From Micromonospora qiuiae (GTDB lineage: Bacteria; Actinomycetota; Actinomycetes; Mycobacteriales; Micromonosporaceae), in contig NZ_BOPC01000066.1 of NCBI RefSeq assembly GCF_016863555.1, positions 1 through 48,969 on the forward strand: DNA of 48,969 bases. Reading direction: 5' to 3'. A model generated the notes under the pieces. It saw only the letters and a program-made list of their open reading frames with translations. It had not been told where the DNA came from and did not search any database. Positions 1 through 8,256 of the stretch are shown here, piece after piece. The translations under genes were made by a program, and so were the position numbers. Within the stretch, counting starts at the first letter, position 1, and each line of letters starts with the position of its first letter.

Positions 1-203
1 GAACGCAACGACGCAGCGTACGGGGCGATGCCGCCCGAGGCGGTGAAGGTGTGCGTCGGGTACGGCTCGTGGGCGGTCACCGGCGACGCGGGCATCCCCG
101 AGGTGATGGTGACGCCCTCGGGGGCGGCCACCGCCGCCGGCGCACCGCCGAGGACCAGCACCATGAGCAGCGAGACGATCGTGATCGGTCGCAGCGTCTT
201 CAT
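1..203 (-). CDS. Secreted protein, N-terminal part only (cut by window edge)
   Basis: Reading inward from position 203 gives about 67 residues that run off the left edge. The start reads MKTLRPITIVSLLMVLVLGG, a basic residue followed by a hydrophobic core and an AxA-type site (AAVAAPEG), so a Sec signal peptide is clear. The next stretch (ITSGMPASPVTAHEPYPTHT followed by FTASGGIAPY) resembles the start of a putative Ig-like (He_PIG) repeat, which suggests a cell-surface or secreted protein. An in-frame ATG at 212 would add three residues. It lies where gatB is often found downstream of gatA, so gatB is not immediately adjacent here. The function cannot be named. Confidence 0.6.
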   Translation of the reverse strand, partial: MKTLRPITIVSLLMVLVLGGAPAAVAAPEGVTITSGMPASPVTAHEPYPTHTFTASGGIAPYAASLR

Positions 204-308
204 CGCGCACATCCAGAGATCGATCGGAAGGCCGTACCCGCGTTCCACCAGGGAATTGGCACTCTATCCGACCACCGTCAACGCCAAACCTCGGCGCGTC
301 GACCCAAC

Positions 309-348
309 CTCGGGAAGTTGCATGACTGTGCGGCGGCAACTTCCCGAG
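309..348 (-). terminator. Hairpin terminator downstream of gatA
   Basis: Perfect 13-bp inverted repeat, CTCGGGAAGTTGC at 309-321 and GCAACTTCCCGAG at 336-348, with a 14-base loop. It lies 29 bases past the gatA stop. There is no strong U-tract, as is common for actinobacterial terminators. Confidence 0.65.
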
Positions 349-376
349 TTGAGTGGATCGTCCCCGACAGGCCGGT

Positions 377-1852
377 TCAGAGCTCCGGTGGGGTGAGGGT
401 GCCGACGGCGGTTTCCAGGGCGGCGGCGACCCGGTACATGCGGTCGTCGGCCATGGTCGGGGCCATCACCTGGAGGCCGACCGGCAGTCCGCCGGAGAGC
501 CCGCACGGCACCGAGATGCCCGGCCCGCCGTACAGGTTCGCCGGGACGGTGAACAGGTCGGCCAGGTACATCTGGTAGGGGTCGGAGGTACGCGCGCCCA
601 GCGGGAAGGCCACGAACGGGGTGGCCGGCGAGATCAGCGCGTCGACCCGCTCGAACGCGGCGGTGAAGTCCCGGGTGATCAGGGTGCGGACCTTCTGCGC
701 CTGACCGTAGTAGGCGTCGTAGTAGCCCGAGGAGAGCGCGTACGTGCCGATCATGATGCGCCGCTTGACCTCGGGGCCGAAGCCGGCCTCCCGGGTCAAG
801 GACATGACCTCCTCCAGCGACCGGTTGCCGTCGTCGCCGACCCGCAGGCCGAACCGGACACCGTCGAAGCGGGCCAGGTTCGAGGAGCACTCGCTCGGGC
901 CGATCAGGTAGTACGCGGGCAGCGCGTACTTGAAGTGCGGGCAGGACACCTCGACGATCTCCGCGCCCAGCTTCGTCAGCGCGTCGACGGCCTCGTTGAA
1001 GGCGGCCAGCACGCCCGGCTCGGCGCCCTCGCCGGCGAACTCGGTGACCACACCCAGGCGTACACCGGTCAGATCGCCGGTCGCGCCGAGCTTCGCCGCG
1101 GCCACCACGTCCGGCACCGGGGCCGGGATGGAGGTGGAGTCACGCGGGTCGTGCCCGCCGATCGCCTCGTGCAGCAACGCGGCGTCGAGCACCGTACGCG
1201 CGCACGGGCCGGGCGTGTCCAATGAGGAGGAGAACGCCACCAGCCCGTAGCGGGAGGTGCCGCCGTAGGTCGGCTTGGCGCCGACGGTGCCGGTGACCGC
1301 GCCGGGCTGGCGGATCGAGCCGCCGGTGTCCGAGCCAATGGCCAGCGGCGCCTCGTACGCGGCGAGCGCCGCGGCGCTGCCCCCGCCCGAGCCGCCCGGA
1401 ATGCGGTCGGTGTCCCACGGGTTGCGGGTCGGCCCGTACGCGGAGTATTCCGTGGAGGAGCCCATCGCGAACTCGTCCATGTTGGTCTTGCCGAGCATCA
1501 CCGTGCCGGCGGCCCGGAGCCGCTGCACGATCGTCGAGTCGTACGGCGGACGCCAGCCCTCCAGGATCTTCGACCCGGCGGTGGTCGGCACACCCTTGGT
1601 GGTCAGCACGTCCTTGACCGCGACCGGCACGCCGGCCAGCGGGCCCAGCGCCTCGCCAGCGGCACGCCGGGCGTCCACGTCGCGGGCGGCGGCCAGCGCA
1701 CCTTCGCCGTCGACGTGCAGGAAGGCGTTGACCCGGCCGTCGACGGCGGCGATCCGGTCCAGATGTGCCTGGGTCACCTCGACGGCGGAGGTCTCGCCGG
1801 CGGCGACCAGCCCCGCGATCTCGACAGCACTCAACTTCGTCAGTTCGGTCAC
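377..1852 (-). CDS. gatA: Asp-tRNA(Asn)/Glu-tRNA(Gln) amidotransferase subunit A
   Basis: 491 residues, the usual GatA length. This is the glutaminase/amidase subunit of GatCAB, which releases ammonia from glutamine to convert misacylated Glu-tRNA(Gln) and Asp-tRNA(Asn) to the correct aminoacyl-tRNA. The amidase-signature triad is visible: Lys80 (in VAVKDVL), cis-Ser155 (in GGSGGGSA) and Ser179 (in DTGGSIR). The start is GTG at 1852, whose GTGA overlaps the stop of gatC, so the two are translationally coupled. A terminator-like hairpin follows at 309-348. gatB is not in the window directly downstream. Confidence 0.97.
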   Translation of the reverse strand: MTELTKLSAVEIAGLVAAGETSAVEVTQAHLDRIAAVDGRVNAFLHVDGEGALAAARDVDARRAAGEALGPLAGVPVAVKDVLTTKGVPTTAGSKILEGWRPPYDSTIVQRLRAAGTVMLGKTNMDEFAMGSSTEYSAYGPTRNPWDTDRIPGGSGGGSAAALAAYEAPLAIGSDTGGSIRQPGAVTGTVGAKPTYGGTSRYGLVAFSSSLDTPGPCARTVLDAALLHEAIGGHDPRDSTSIPAPVPDVVAAAKLGATGDLTGVRLGVVTEFAGEGAEPGVLAAFNEAVDALTKLGAEIVEVSCPHFKYALPAYYLIGPSECSSNLARFDGVRFGLRVGDDGNRSLEEVMSLTREAGFGPEVKRRIMIGTYALSSGYYDAYYGQAQKVRTLITRDFTAAFERVDALISPATPFVAFPLGARTSDPYQMYLADLFTVPANLYGGPGISVPCGLSGGLPVGLQVMAPTMADDRMYRVAAALETAVGTLTPPEL

Positions 1853-2154
1853 GATGCCACATCCTCGTCGAGGATCCGCGGTACGCGGAACCGCTGCTCC
1901 TCCGCGTCGGGCGCGCCCGACAGCGCCTCCTCGGGGGTCAGGCCCGGCGTCACGACGTCCTCGCGGAGCACGTTGGTCAACGGCACCGAGTGCGAGGTCG
2001 GCGGGATGTCATCGGCGGCGACCTCGCCCACCTGGGCGACCGCCTGAAGGATCACGTCGAGCTGGCCGGCGAAGGTGTCCAACTCCTCCTCCGACACGGC
2101 GAGCCGCGACAGTCGCGCCAGGTGCGCGACCTCCTCGCGGGAGATGGCGACCAT
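1849..2154 (-). CDS. gatC: Asp-tRNA(Asn)/Glu-tRNA(Gln) amidotransferase subunit C
   Basis: 101 residues beginning MVAISREEVAHLARLSRLAV, the typical GatC N-terminus, with the later segment DDIPPTSHSVPL and an acidic Pro-rich tail. GatC is the small structural subunit that wraps around GatA and GatB. The ATG at 2154 is preferred over the longer frame (to 2196) because it has a Shine-Dalgarno sequence (AAGGGGG) about 7 bases upstream and matches the family start. Its stop overlaps the GTG of gatA, so the gene order is gatC-gatA on the minus strand. Confidence 0.95.
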   Translation of the reverse strand: MVAISREEVAHLARLSRLAVSEEELDTFAGQLDVILQAVAQVGEVAADDIPPTSHSVPLTNVLREDVVTPGLTPEEALSGAPDAEEQRFRVPRILDEDVAS

Positions 2155-2343
2155 CGGTGCCCCCTTCGTGGCTGTCCTGGGTCTGGGTTGTCCCACCTTC
2201 GGTCCGGCTGAGCGCGACCCGCGGTGACGGCAGCGAGTCTATTGTTCCGCGCCCGGCCGGCCGCCCCCGGCTCCCCCGCACCGGCGAATCGACCACGCCA
2301 CCCGCTGCGCGCGCCGGGCCGCGAGCCGGACGGACAGCGCGGG

Positions 2344-4767
2344 TCACCGCGTACGGCGGTGAGGCAGGTCCGCGTCGTCGTGGCCGCCGAACGGGCGTAG
2401 CGGGCGATACCGGGCCAGCCAGGCGACGAGTTCCTCGGCCGGCATCGGGCGGGCGTAGAACCAGCCCTGGGCGACGTCACAGCCAGCGGCGTGCAACATC
2501 CGCCAGCTCCGCTCGTCCTCCACGCCCTCGGCCACCACCCGCAGCCCCAGCGCCTTGGCCAGCTCGATCGTCGACCGTACGATCGCCGCGTCGTCGGCGT
2601 CGTCGACCATGCCGAGGACGAAGGACCGGTCGACCTTCACCTCCGACAGCGGCAGCCGGCGCAGGTGCTGGAGGGAGGAGTATCCGGTGCCGAAATCGTC
2701 GAGCGCGATGCCCACCCCGATCCGGTGCAGCCGGGTGATGGTGGTCAGCACCCGGCGCGGGTCGGCCATCAGGGCACCCTCGGTGATCTCCAGTTGCAGC
2801 CGGTCCGGGGCCAGGCCGTAGCGGGCGAGCCGGTCGGCGATCTGGTCGGCGATCTCGCCGGTGTGCAGGTCGCGCACGCTGACGTTGACCGCTGCCCGTA
2901 GCCGGAGACCCGCCGCCGACCACTTGGCGAGCTGCTCCATCACGTCGTCGACCACCCGGCGGGTGAGCAGGCGCATCACCGCGCTCTGCTCGGCGACCCG
3001 GATCAGCTCCTCCGGGTCGACCATCCCCCGTCGCGGGTGCCGCCAGCGCAGCAGCGCCTCCACGCCGACCAGTTCGCCGGTGGCGATCGCGATCTGCGGC
3101 TGGTAATACATCATGATCCCGCCCGCGTCCCCGGCCGGCTCGGGTGGCTCGTCGGGTCGCACCTGCCGGGCCCACACCTCGTCGGGGGCCGGCGACTCGG
3201 CGGACTGGGCGGCGCGGCGCAGGATCGGGTCCGCGCCGGTGACGATCCGTTTTATCAGCTCGTCGTCGTGCGCCGCGATCGGCGAGCGGCCCCGGTGCCG
3301 GCTCCACCACCGGTGGCCGGGGCGCTCATGCGTCACGGCTTCCGTCGGCGTCACCCCGGCCGGGTCGGTGGGCGCCGTCGGCACTGCGGGCAACATGGCG
3401 CCGTCTCCGCCGCGTACCGCGGGTGCGGCCGACACGTCCCCCTCGCCCGGTGGGCCCGCCGGCCCCGCCTCCAGCGCCCGGCGCAGGTCGGCCAGCAGGC
3501 TCAGGCGCTCGGCGGAGTTGTGGTCGGACTCGGCCGTGTAGACGGCGACGGTGTCGTTGCGGTGCTTCGCGTCGTACATCGCCACGTCGGCGTGGCGCAT
3601 CAGGGTGGCGAAGTCCTCGCCGTGTTCCGGGTACAGGGCGATCCCGATGGAGCCGCCGACGTCCAGCGGCAACCCGTCCAGCGGCACCGGCTCGGCCAGC
3701 ACCTGCACCACCTGGCCGGCCAGGTCCCGGGCCTGCGCGACGTCGGTCAGCCGGGTCATCACGATCGCGAACTCGTCACCGCCGAGGCGGGCGACCAGGT
3801 CCGGCGGCTCGACCACATCGGTCAGTCGGGCGCTCACCTCGACGAGCAGCCGGTCACCGACCTCGTGCCCGAGCGCGTCGTTGACGTTCTTGAACCGGTC
3901 CAGGTCGATCAGCAGCAGGGCGAGGCGGGCGTCCGGCTCATCCCGCGCGCGGCGCTCGGCGTGCCGGTGGATCTGTTCGCTGACCTCGGTCAGCAACGCC
4001 TTGCGGTTGGCCAGGCCGGTGAGCGGGTCGAGTGAGGCGAGTTGGTGCTGCTCGACGGTGAGCCGGGCCATCCGGTACACCGCGAAGAGCGGCACCAGCA
4101 CCAACGGCACCAGGGCCGCGCTGGCCCGTGCGGCGGTGACGAGCACCGGCGCGAGCAGCAGCAGGCTGCCGGTGGAGAGCAGCTCGAAGGGCAGCCCGTG
4201 CCAGGCGTTGGGCCACCACCGCTCGCCGAACCGCAACCGTACGGCGGCGGTGACCAGGCTGTAGTTGACCACGAGCCAGGCCAGCCCGGCACCGCCGATC
4301 GCGGCGATGTCCGTCCAGGCGAGCGGCCCGCCGTCGAAGACACCACCGGGCCCGAGACGGGTGACGGCGTACGCGGCAGCCAGGGAGCAGGCGTACTGGC
4401 CGGCGTTGAAGGACGTCCGCCAGGGGGCGTGCCTCATCCGGACCCCCGACACCAGCACGGCGACCGCCTGCACCGCGACCGCGGGACCGAGCCCCCAGCC
4501 GAGCAGGATCGCGAAGGTGAAACAGGTCGACGGGAAGACTGCCGAGGACTGCCGCCGGCCGGGTGGGACGAAGGGACGCGCGTCGCAGGCCACCGCGAGC
4601 ACCGCCATGGTCCAGAACGCCACCGGCAACTCGGGCGGGCTGGTGGCCAGCGACACCAGCGGGTCGGCCGAGACCAGCACGGCCAGGGTGAGCACGCCGC
4701 CGACGAAGGCCGCGAACTGTGCCGCCCGTCCAGGCGGGACCAGGTTGCGCGGGTCGGGCGGCTCCAT
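2344..4767 (-). CDS. Membrane GGDEF-EAL protein (diguanylate cyclase/c-di-GMP phosphodiesterase)
   Basis: 807 residues. The N-terminal part (about 20-230) has several hydrophobic segments and is a membrane module. The GGDEF domain follows with an intact GGDEF at 329-333, but the inhibitory I-site position reads EPPD (320-323) instead of RxxD. The EAL domain keeps the expected catalytic residues: Glu570 (EAL), Asn628, Glu661, Asp690/Asp691 (DDFGTGYSS), Lys711, Glu747 and Gln767, so phosphodiesterase activity is plausible. About 114 extra residues (435-549) lie between the first EAL helix (LLADLRRALEAG) and the MMYYQPQ strand, where most relatives have only a few. The ATG at 4767 is chosen because GGGGAGG precedes it; the frame is open to 4821. 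Confidence 0.93.
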   Translation of the reverse strand: MEPPDPRNLVPPGRAAQFAAFVGGVLTLAVLVSADPLVSLATSPPELPVAFWTMAVLAVACDARPFVPPGRRQSSAVFPSTCFTFAILLGWGLGPAVAVQAVAVLVSGVRMRHAPWRTSFNAGQYACSLAAAYAVTRLGPGGVFDGGPLAWTDIAAIGGAGLAWLVVNYSLVTAAVRLRFGERWWPNAWHGLPFELLSTGSLLLLAPVLVTAARASAALVPLVLVPLFAVYRMARLTVEQHQLASLDPLTGLANRKALLTEVSEQIHRHAERRARDEPDARLALLLIDLDRFKNVNDALGHEVGDRLLVEVSARLTDVVEPPDLVARLGGDEFAIVMTRLTDVAQARDLAGQVVQVLAEPVPLDGLPLDVGGSIGIALYPEHGEDFATLMRHADVAMYDAKHRNDTVAVYTAESDHNSAERLSLLADLRRALEAGPAGPPGEGDVSAAPAVRGGDGAMLPAVPTAPTDPAGVTPTEAVTHERPGHRWWSRHRGRSPIAAHDDELIKRIVTGADPILRRAAQSAESPAPDEVWARQVRPDEPPEPAGDAGGIMMYYQPQIAIATGELVGVEALLRWRHPRRGMVDPEELIRVAEQSAVMRLLTRRVVDDVMEQLAKWSAAGLRLRAAVNVSVRDLHTGEIADQIADRLARYGLAPDRLQLEITEGALMADPRRVLTTITRLHRIGVGIALDDFGTGYSSLQHLRRLPLSEVKVDRSFVLGMVDDADDAAIVRSTIELAKALGLRVVAEGVEDERSWRMLHAAGCDVAQGWFYARPMPAEELVAWLARYRPLRPFGGHDDADLPHRRTR

Positions 4768-4924
4768 CACACCTCCCCGGTGCGTCATCGCGGCACGTGG
4801 GTTCACGCGCCGTGTTCCCAATGAAACGCCCCTGGTGGCTGATTTCCCGCCACGACAGACAATCGGCCCTAGTCGTAATTAAGTTGGTATCTGGACGAGT
4901 GACCACGGACCGGCCGGCGGTGAC

Positions 4925-7060
4925 TCACTCCTCGACGCGCGCCACCGCGCGGGCCGCCTCCGGGCCCGCGTCGAGCAGCACCTGGAAACCCTCCTCGTCG
5001 AGGATCGGCACCTTGAGGTCGGCCGCCTTGTCCGCCTTGGACCCCGGGTTGTCGCCGACCACCACGAACCCGGTCTTCTTCGACACCGAGCCGCTCACCT
5101 TGCCGCCCCGGGACTGGATCGCCTCGGTGGCCTGGTCCCGGGAGAACCCGCTCAGGGTGCCGGTGACCACCACGGTGACCCCCTCCAGCGGGCGCGGTCC
5201 CTCCGCCACCGCCGCCTCGGTCATCCGTACGCCCGCCTCGGCCCACTTGCGGACCACCTCGCGGTGCCAGTCGACGGCGAACCACTCGCGGATGCTGGCG
5301 GCGATGGTCGGCCCGACCCCGTCGACGGCGGAGAGCTCCTCCTCGGTGGCGTTGTCGATCGCCTCGATCGAACGGAACTGCCGGGCCAGGGCCTGCGCGG
5401 CGGTCGGCCCGACGTGCCGGATGGAGAGCCCCACCAGCACCCGCCACAGGTCGCGTTCCTTGGCCACGGCCAGGTTGTCGAGCAGCTTGACCGCGTTGCT
5501 GCCGAGGCTGCCGTCCTTGTTGACGAAGAACGGCGACCGGGCCAACTGCTCCGCGTCGAGCGAGAAGAGGTCGCCCTCGTCGGTGATGATCTGCGCGTCG
5601 AGCAACGCGGCCGAACTCTTGTAGCCGAGCGCCTCGATGTCGAACACCTTGCGGCCGGCCAGGTGGAAGACCCGCTCGCGCAGCTGAGCCGGGCAACTGC
5701 GGGAGTTGGGGCAACGGATGTCGACGTCGCCCTCCTTGGCCGGGGCCAGCGGCGTCCCGCAGGCCGGACAGCTGGTGGGCATGACGAACGGTCGGGCGTC
5801 GGCCGGACGCAGGTCCACCACCGGGCCCAGCACCTCGGGGATCACGTCGCCGGCCTTGCGGATCACCACCGTGTCGCCGATCAGCACCCCCTTGCGCTCG
5901 ACCTCACGCGCGTTGTGCAGGGTGGCCAGGGCGACGGTGGACCCGGCCACCCTGACCGGTTCCAGCACGGCGAACGGGGTGACCCGGCCGGTCCGCCCGA
6001 CGTTGACGTCGATGTCGAGCAGCCGGGTGTTGACCTCCTCCGGGGGGTACTTGAACGCGATCGCCCAGCGCGGTGCCCGGCTGGTGGAGCCGAGCCGGCC
6101 CTGGATCGGCACCGGGTCGACCTTCACCACCACCCCGTCGATCTCGTGCTCGACGTCGTGCCGGTGCTCGGCGTAGTGCGCGATGTAGTCCCGGACGCCG
6201 GTCAGGTCGGGCACCACCCGCCAACGGTCGCTCACCGGCAGGCCCCAGGCCCGCAAGGCGGCGTACGACTCGGACTGGGCAGCCGGTTGGTAGCCGCGGC
6301 GGGCGCCCGTGCCGTGCACCACCAGGCGCAGCGGCCGGGAGGCGGTGATCCGCGGATCCTTCTGCCGCAGGCTGCCGGCGGCGGCGTTGCGCGGGTTGGC
6401 GAAGGGCTCCTTGCCCTGCTCCACCAGGCCGGCGTTGAGGTCGGCGAAGGCGGCGACCGGAAAGTAGATCTCCCCGCGCACCTCGATGAACTCCGGCGCC
6501 GGACCGAACTCCGCCGAGTCGGTGAGCCGGCTCGGCACGTCCCGGATGCTGCGGACGTTGGCCGTGACGTCCTCGCCGGTGCGGCCGTCGCCCCGGGTCG
6601 CCGCCCGGACCAGCCGGCCCCCCTCGTAGGTGAGGTTGATCGCCAGCCCGTCGACCTTCAGCTCGCACAGGTAGGGCACCGGCCCGCCGGCTTCCCGCTC
6701 GACCCGCTCCACCCAGGCCGCGAGCTCCTCGTCGGCGAAGGAATTGTCCAGCGACATCATCCGTTCGGCGTGGGCGACCGGGGTGAAGTCGGTGGAGAAG
6801 GTGCCGCCGACGCGCTGGGTCGGCGAGTCGGGGGTGCGCAGGGCCGGGAACTCCTCCTCCAGCGCCTCCAGCTCGCGCAACTGCCGGTCGAACTCGGCGT
6901 CGGAGATGGTCGGCGCGTCAAGCACGTAGTAGCGGTACTGGTGCTCGGTCAGCTCCTGGCTCAGCGTGGCGTGCCGCTCCCGCGCCTGCGGGGTGGGCTC
7001 GGCGCCGGCCGCCGCCTCCTGCGCCGCGCTGACCTGCTGGTCGATGGCTTCCTCGGACAC
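4925..7060 (-). CDS. ligA: NAD-dependent DNA ligase LigA
   Basis: 711 residues, full family length. It seals nicks in replication and repair using NAD+. The adenylation lysine is Lys135 in ELKVDG. Further landmarks are a four-cysteine zinc finger (Cys431, 434, 450, 456), the HhH region (GLSIRHVGPTAAQALA and AVDGVGPTIA) and a C-terminal BRCT domain (about 628-700, with LEGVTVVVTGTL). The start is GTG at 7060 with a strong Shine-Dalgarno AGGAGGT 7 bases upstream. The gene sits in the same order relative to gatCA and the MetE-like gene as in M. tuberculosis. Confidence 0.97.
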   Translation of the reverse strand: MSEEAIDQQVSAAQEAAAGAEPTPQARERHATLSQELTEHQYRYYVLDAPTISDAEFDRQLRELEALEEEFPALRTPDSPTQRVGGTFSTDFTPVAHAERMMSLDNSFADEELAAWVERVEREAGGPVPYLCELKVDGLAINLTYEGGRLVRAATRGDGRTGEDVTANVRSIRDVPSRLTDSAEFGPAPEFIEVRGEIYFPVAAFADLNAGLVEQGKEPFANPRNAAAGSLRQKDPRITASRPLRLVVHGTGARRGYQPAAQSESYAALRAWGLPVSDRWRVVPDLTGVRDYIAHYAEHRHDVEHEIDGVVVKVDPVPIQGRLGSTSRAPRWAIAFKYPPEEVNTRLLDIDVNVGRTGRVTPFAVLEPVRVAGSTVALATLHNAREVERKGVLIGDTVVIRKAGDVIPEVLGPVVDLRPADARPFVMPTSCPACGTPLAPAKEGDVDIRCPNSRSCPAQLRERVFHLAGRKVFDIEALGYKSSAALLDAQIITDEGDLFSLDAEQLARSPFFVNKDGSLGSNAVKLLDNLAVAKERDLWRVLVGLSIRHVGPTAAQALARQFRSIEAIDNATEEELSAVDGVGPTIAASIREWFAVDWHREVVRKWAEAGVRMTEAAVAEGPRPLEGVTVVVTGTLSGFSRDQATEAIQSRGGKVSGSVSKKTGFVVVGDNPGSKADKAADLKVPILDEEGFQVLLDAGPEAARAVARVEE

Positions 7061-7125
7061 CCCGCTACCTCCTGTGACTGCCTACCGGGCACGGTATCCG
7101 GCCGGTGGGACACTTCGCCGACCGG

Positions 7126-7203
7126 TCAGCCGGGTTTCCGTTCCCAGAAGGCGGCGAGCGCGGTTCAGCCGGGTTTCCGTTCCCAAAATGCGGCGAGGGC
7201 GGT
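7126..7203. repeat. 39-bp tandem duplication of a gene 3' end
   Basis: Two adjacent 39-bp copies, 7126-7164 and 7165-7203, both beginning TCAGCCGGGTTTCCGTTCCC and differing at a few positions. On the minus strand each encodes the same 13-codon end, TALAAFWERKPG plus TGA. The copy at 7165-7203 is the real end of the ADP-ribosylglycohydrolase gene; the other lies just behind its stop, between that gene and ligA. Confidence 0.9.
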
Positions 7204-8178
7204 GAGCTGGTCGGCGTACTCGATGCGATCGGCCCACCCGGCGGGCCAGGCAGCCATGCCGGCGGCGGCGCCGACGAAGGCGCCGGCGAGGGCGGCGATG
7301 GAATCGGAGTCGCCGGCGGTGCGGGCGCCCCGGGCGAGCGCACCGACCGGGTCGTCGGCGTGGCGCAGGGCGCAGTAGAGCGCGGTGGCGAGGGCCTCCT
7401 CGGCGATCCAGCCCTCCCCGGTGCGCCGGCCCGGGTCGCCGCCGTCGTCGGGCGCGGCCAGCGCCACGGCCAGCCGGCGCAACGCGGCCCGACACTCGTC
7501 CCAACCGGTGGCGATGAACTCCTCCGGTGTCGCGGCCCCCGCCCGCCGCCACAGGTCGCCGAGCCAGTCGGCCCGGTAGACGGTGCGCTGGTCGCGGGTG
7601 CGCGCGGCGAGCAGGTCGGGCAGCTCCGCCAGAGCGACGCCGTCCATCAGCAGCCGTACGGCGTACGCGGTCAGCTCGCTGGCGGCCAGCCCGGTGGGGT
7701 GACCGTGGGTCAGGCCGGCCTGGAGCTGGGCCAGCCCGGCGAGGGTGTCGAGGTCGACATCGAGCAGCCCGACCGGGGTGACCCGCATGTTCGCGCCGCA
7801 GCCCTTCGAGGCGACCACGGTGGCCTGCTGCCACGGCAGACCACGGGACAGCTCGGCGCAGGCACGCAGGCAGGTCATCCCCGGCGCGCGGTTGTTGTCC
7901 GGGCTGGCCGCCCAGTCGAGGAAGCGCCGCCGCAGCAGCGGCTCGACCGCCTCGGCGGTGTACCCGGGCGCGTCGTGCAGCGCCCAGGCCACCGCGAGCG
8001 CCATCTGGGTGTCGTCGGTGACCGGTGCCGGGTCGCCGACCAGCTCCCGGGGGCCGGCCGGACCGTACCGTCGGTCGATCTCGGCGACGCTGAGGAACTC
8101 GGTGGGCTTGCCCAGGGCGTCACCGTAGGCCAGACCGAAGAGCGAGCCCGCGGCTCGCCGTGATGCTGGGCTGATCAT
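7165..8178 (-). CDS. ADP-ribosylglycohydrolase family protein
   Basis: 337 residues from MISPASRRAAGSLFGLAYGD. The family (DraG/ARH-like) hydrolyses ADP-ribose linkages using a pair of Mg ions. The metal-binding hallmarks are present: GDALG near residue 19, TDDT at 54-57 and, near the C-terminus, AGDSDSIAALAGAFVGA. The ATG at 8178 is preferred because it starts just ahead of the conserved GxxxGxAxGDALG block; an ATG at 8205 would add nine residues. No clear Shine-Dalgarno sequence is visible. The substrate cannot be deduced. The last 13 codons are tandemly duplicated behind the stop. Confidence 0.9.
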   Translation of the reverse strand: MISPASRRAAGSLFGLAYGDALGKPTEFLSVAEIDRRYGPAGPRELVGDPAPVTDDTQMALAVAWALHDAPGYTAEAVEPLLRRRFLDWAASPDNNRAPGMTCLRACAELSRGLPWQQATVVASKGCGANMRVTPVGLLDVDLDTLAGLAQLQAGLTHGHPTGLAASELTAYAVRLLMDGVALAELPDLLAARTRDQRTVYRADWLGDLWRRAGAATPEEFIATGWDECRAALRRLAVALAAPDDGGDPGRRTGEGWIAEEALATALYCALRHADDPVGALARGARTAGDSDSIAALAGAFVGAAAGMAAWPAGWADRIEYADQLTALAAFWERKPG

Positions 8179-8256
8179 GCAGGCGATGATGCCCACCGCC
8201 CGCAACCCGCGCCCGCCCGGCGCACGGTCAGTCCCAGCAGAGGCAGAACGGGAACC

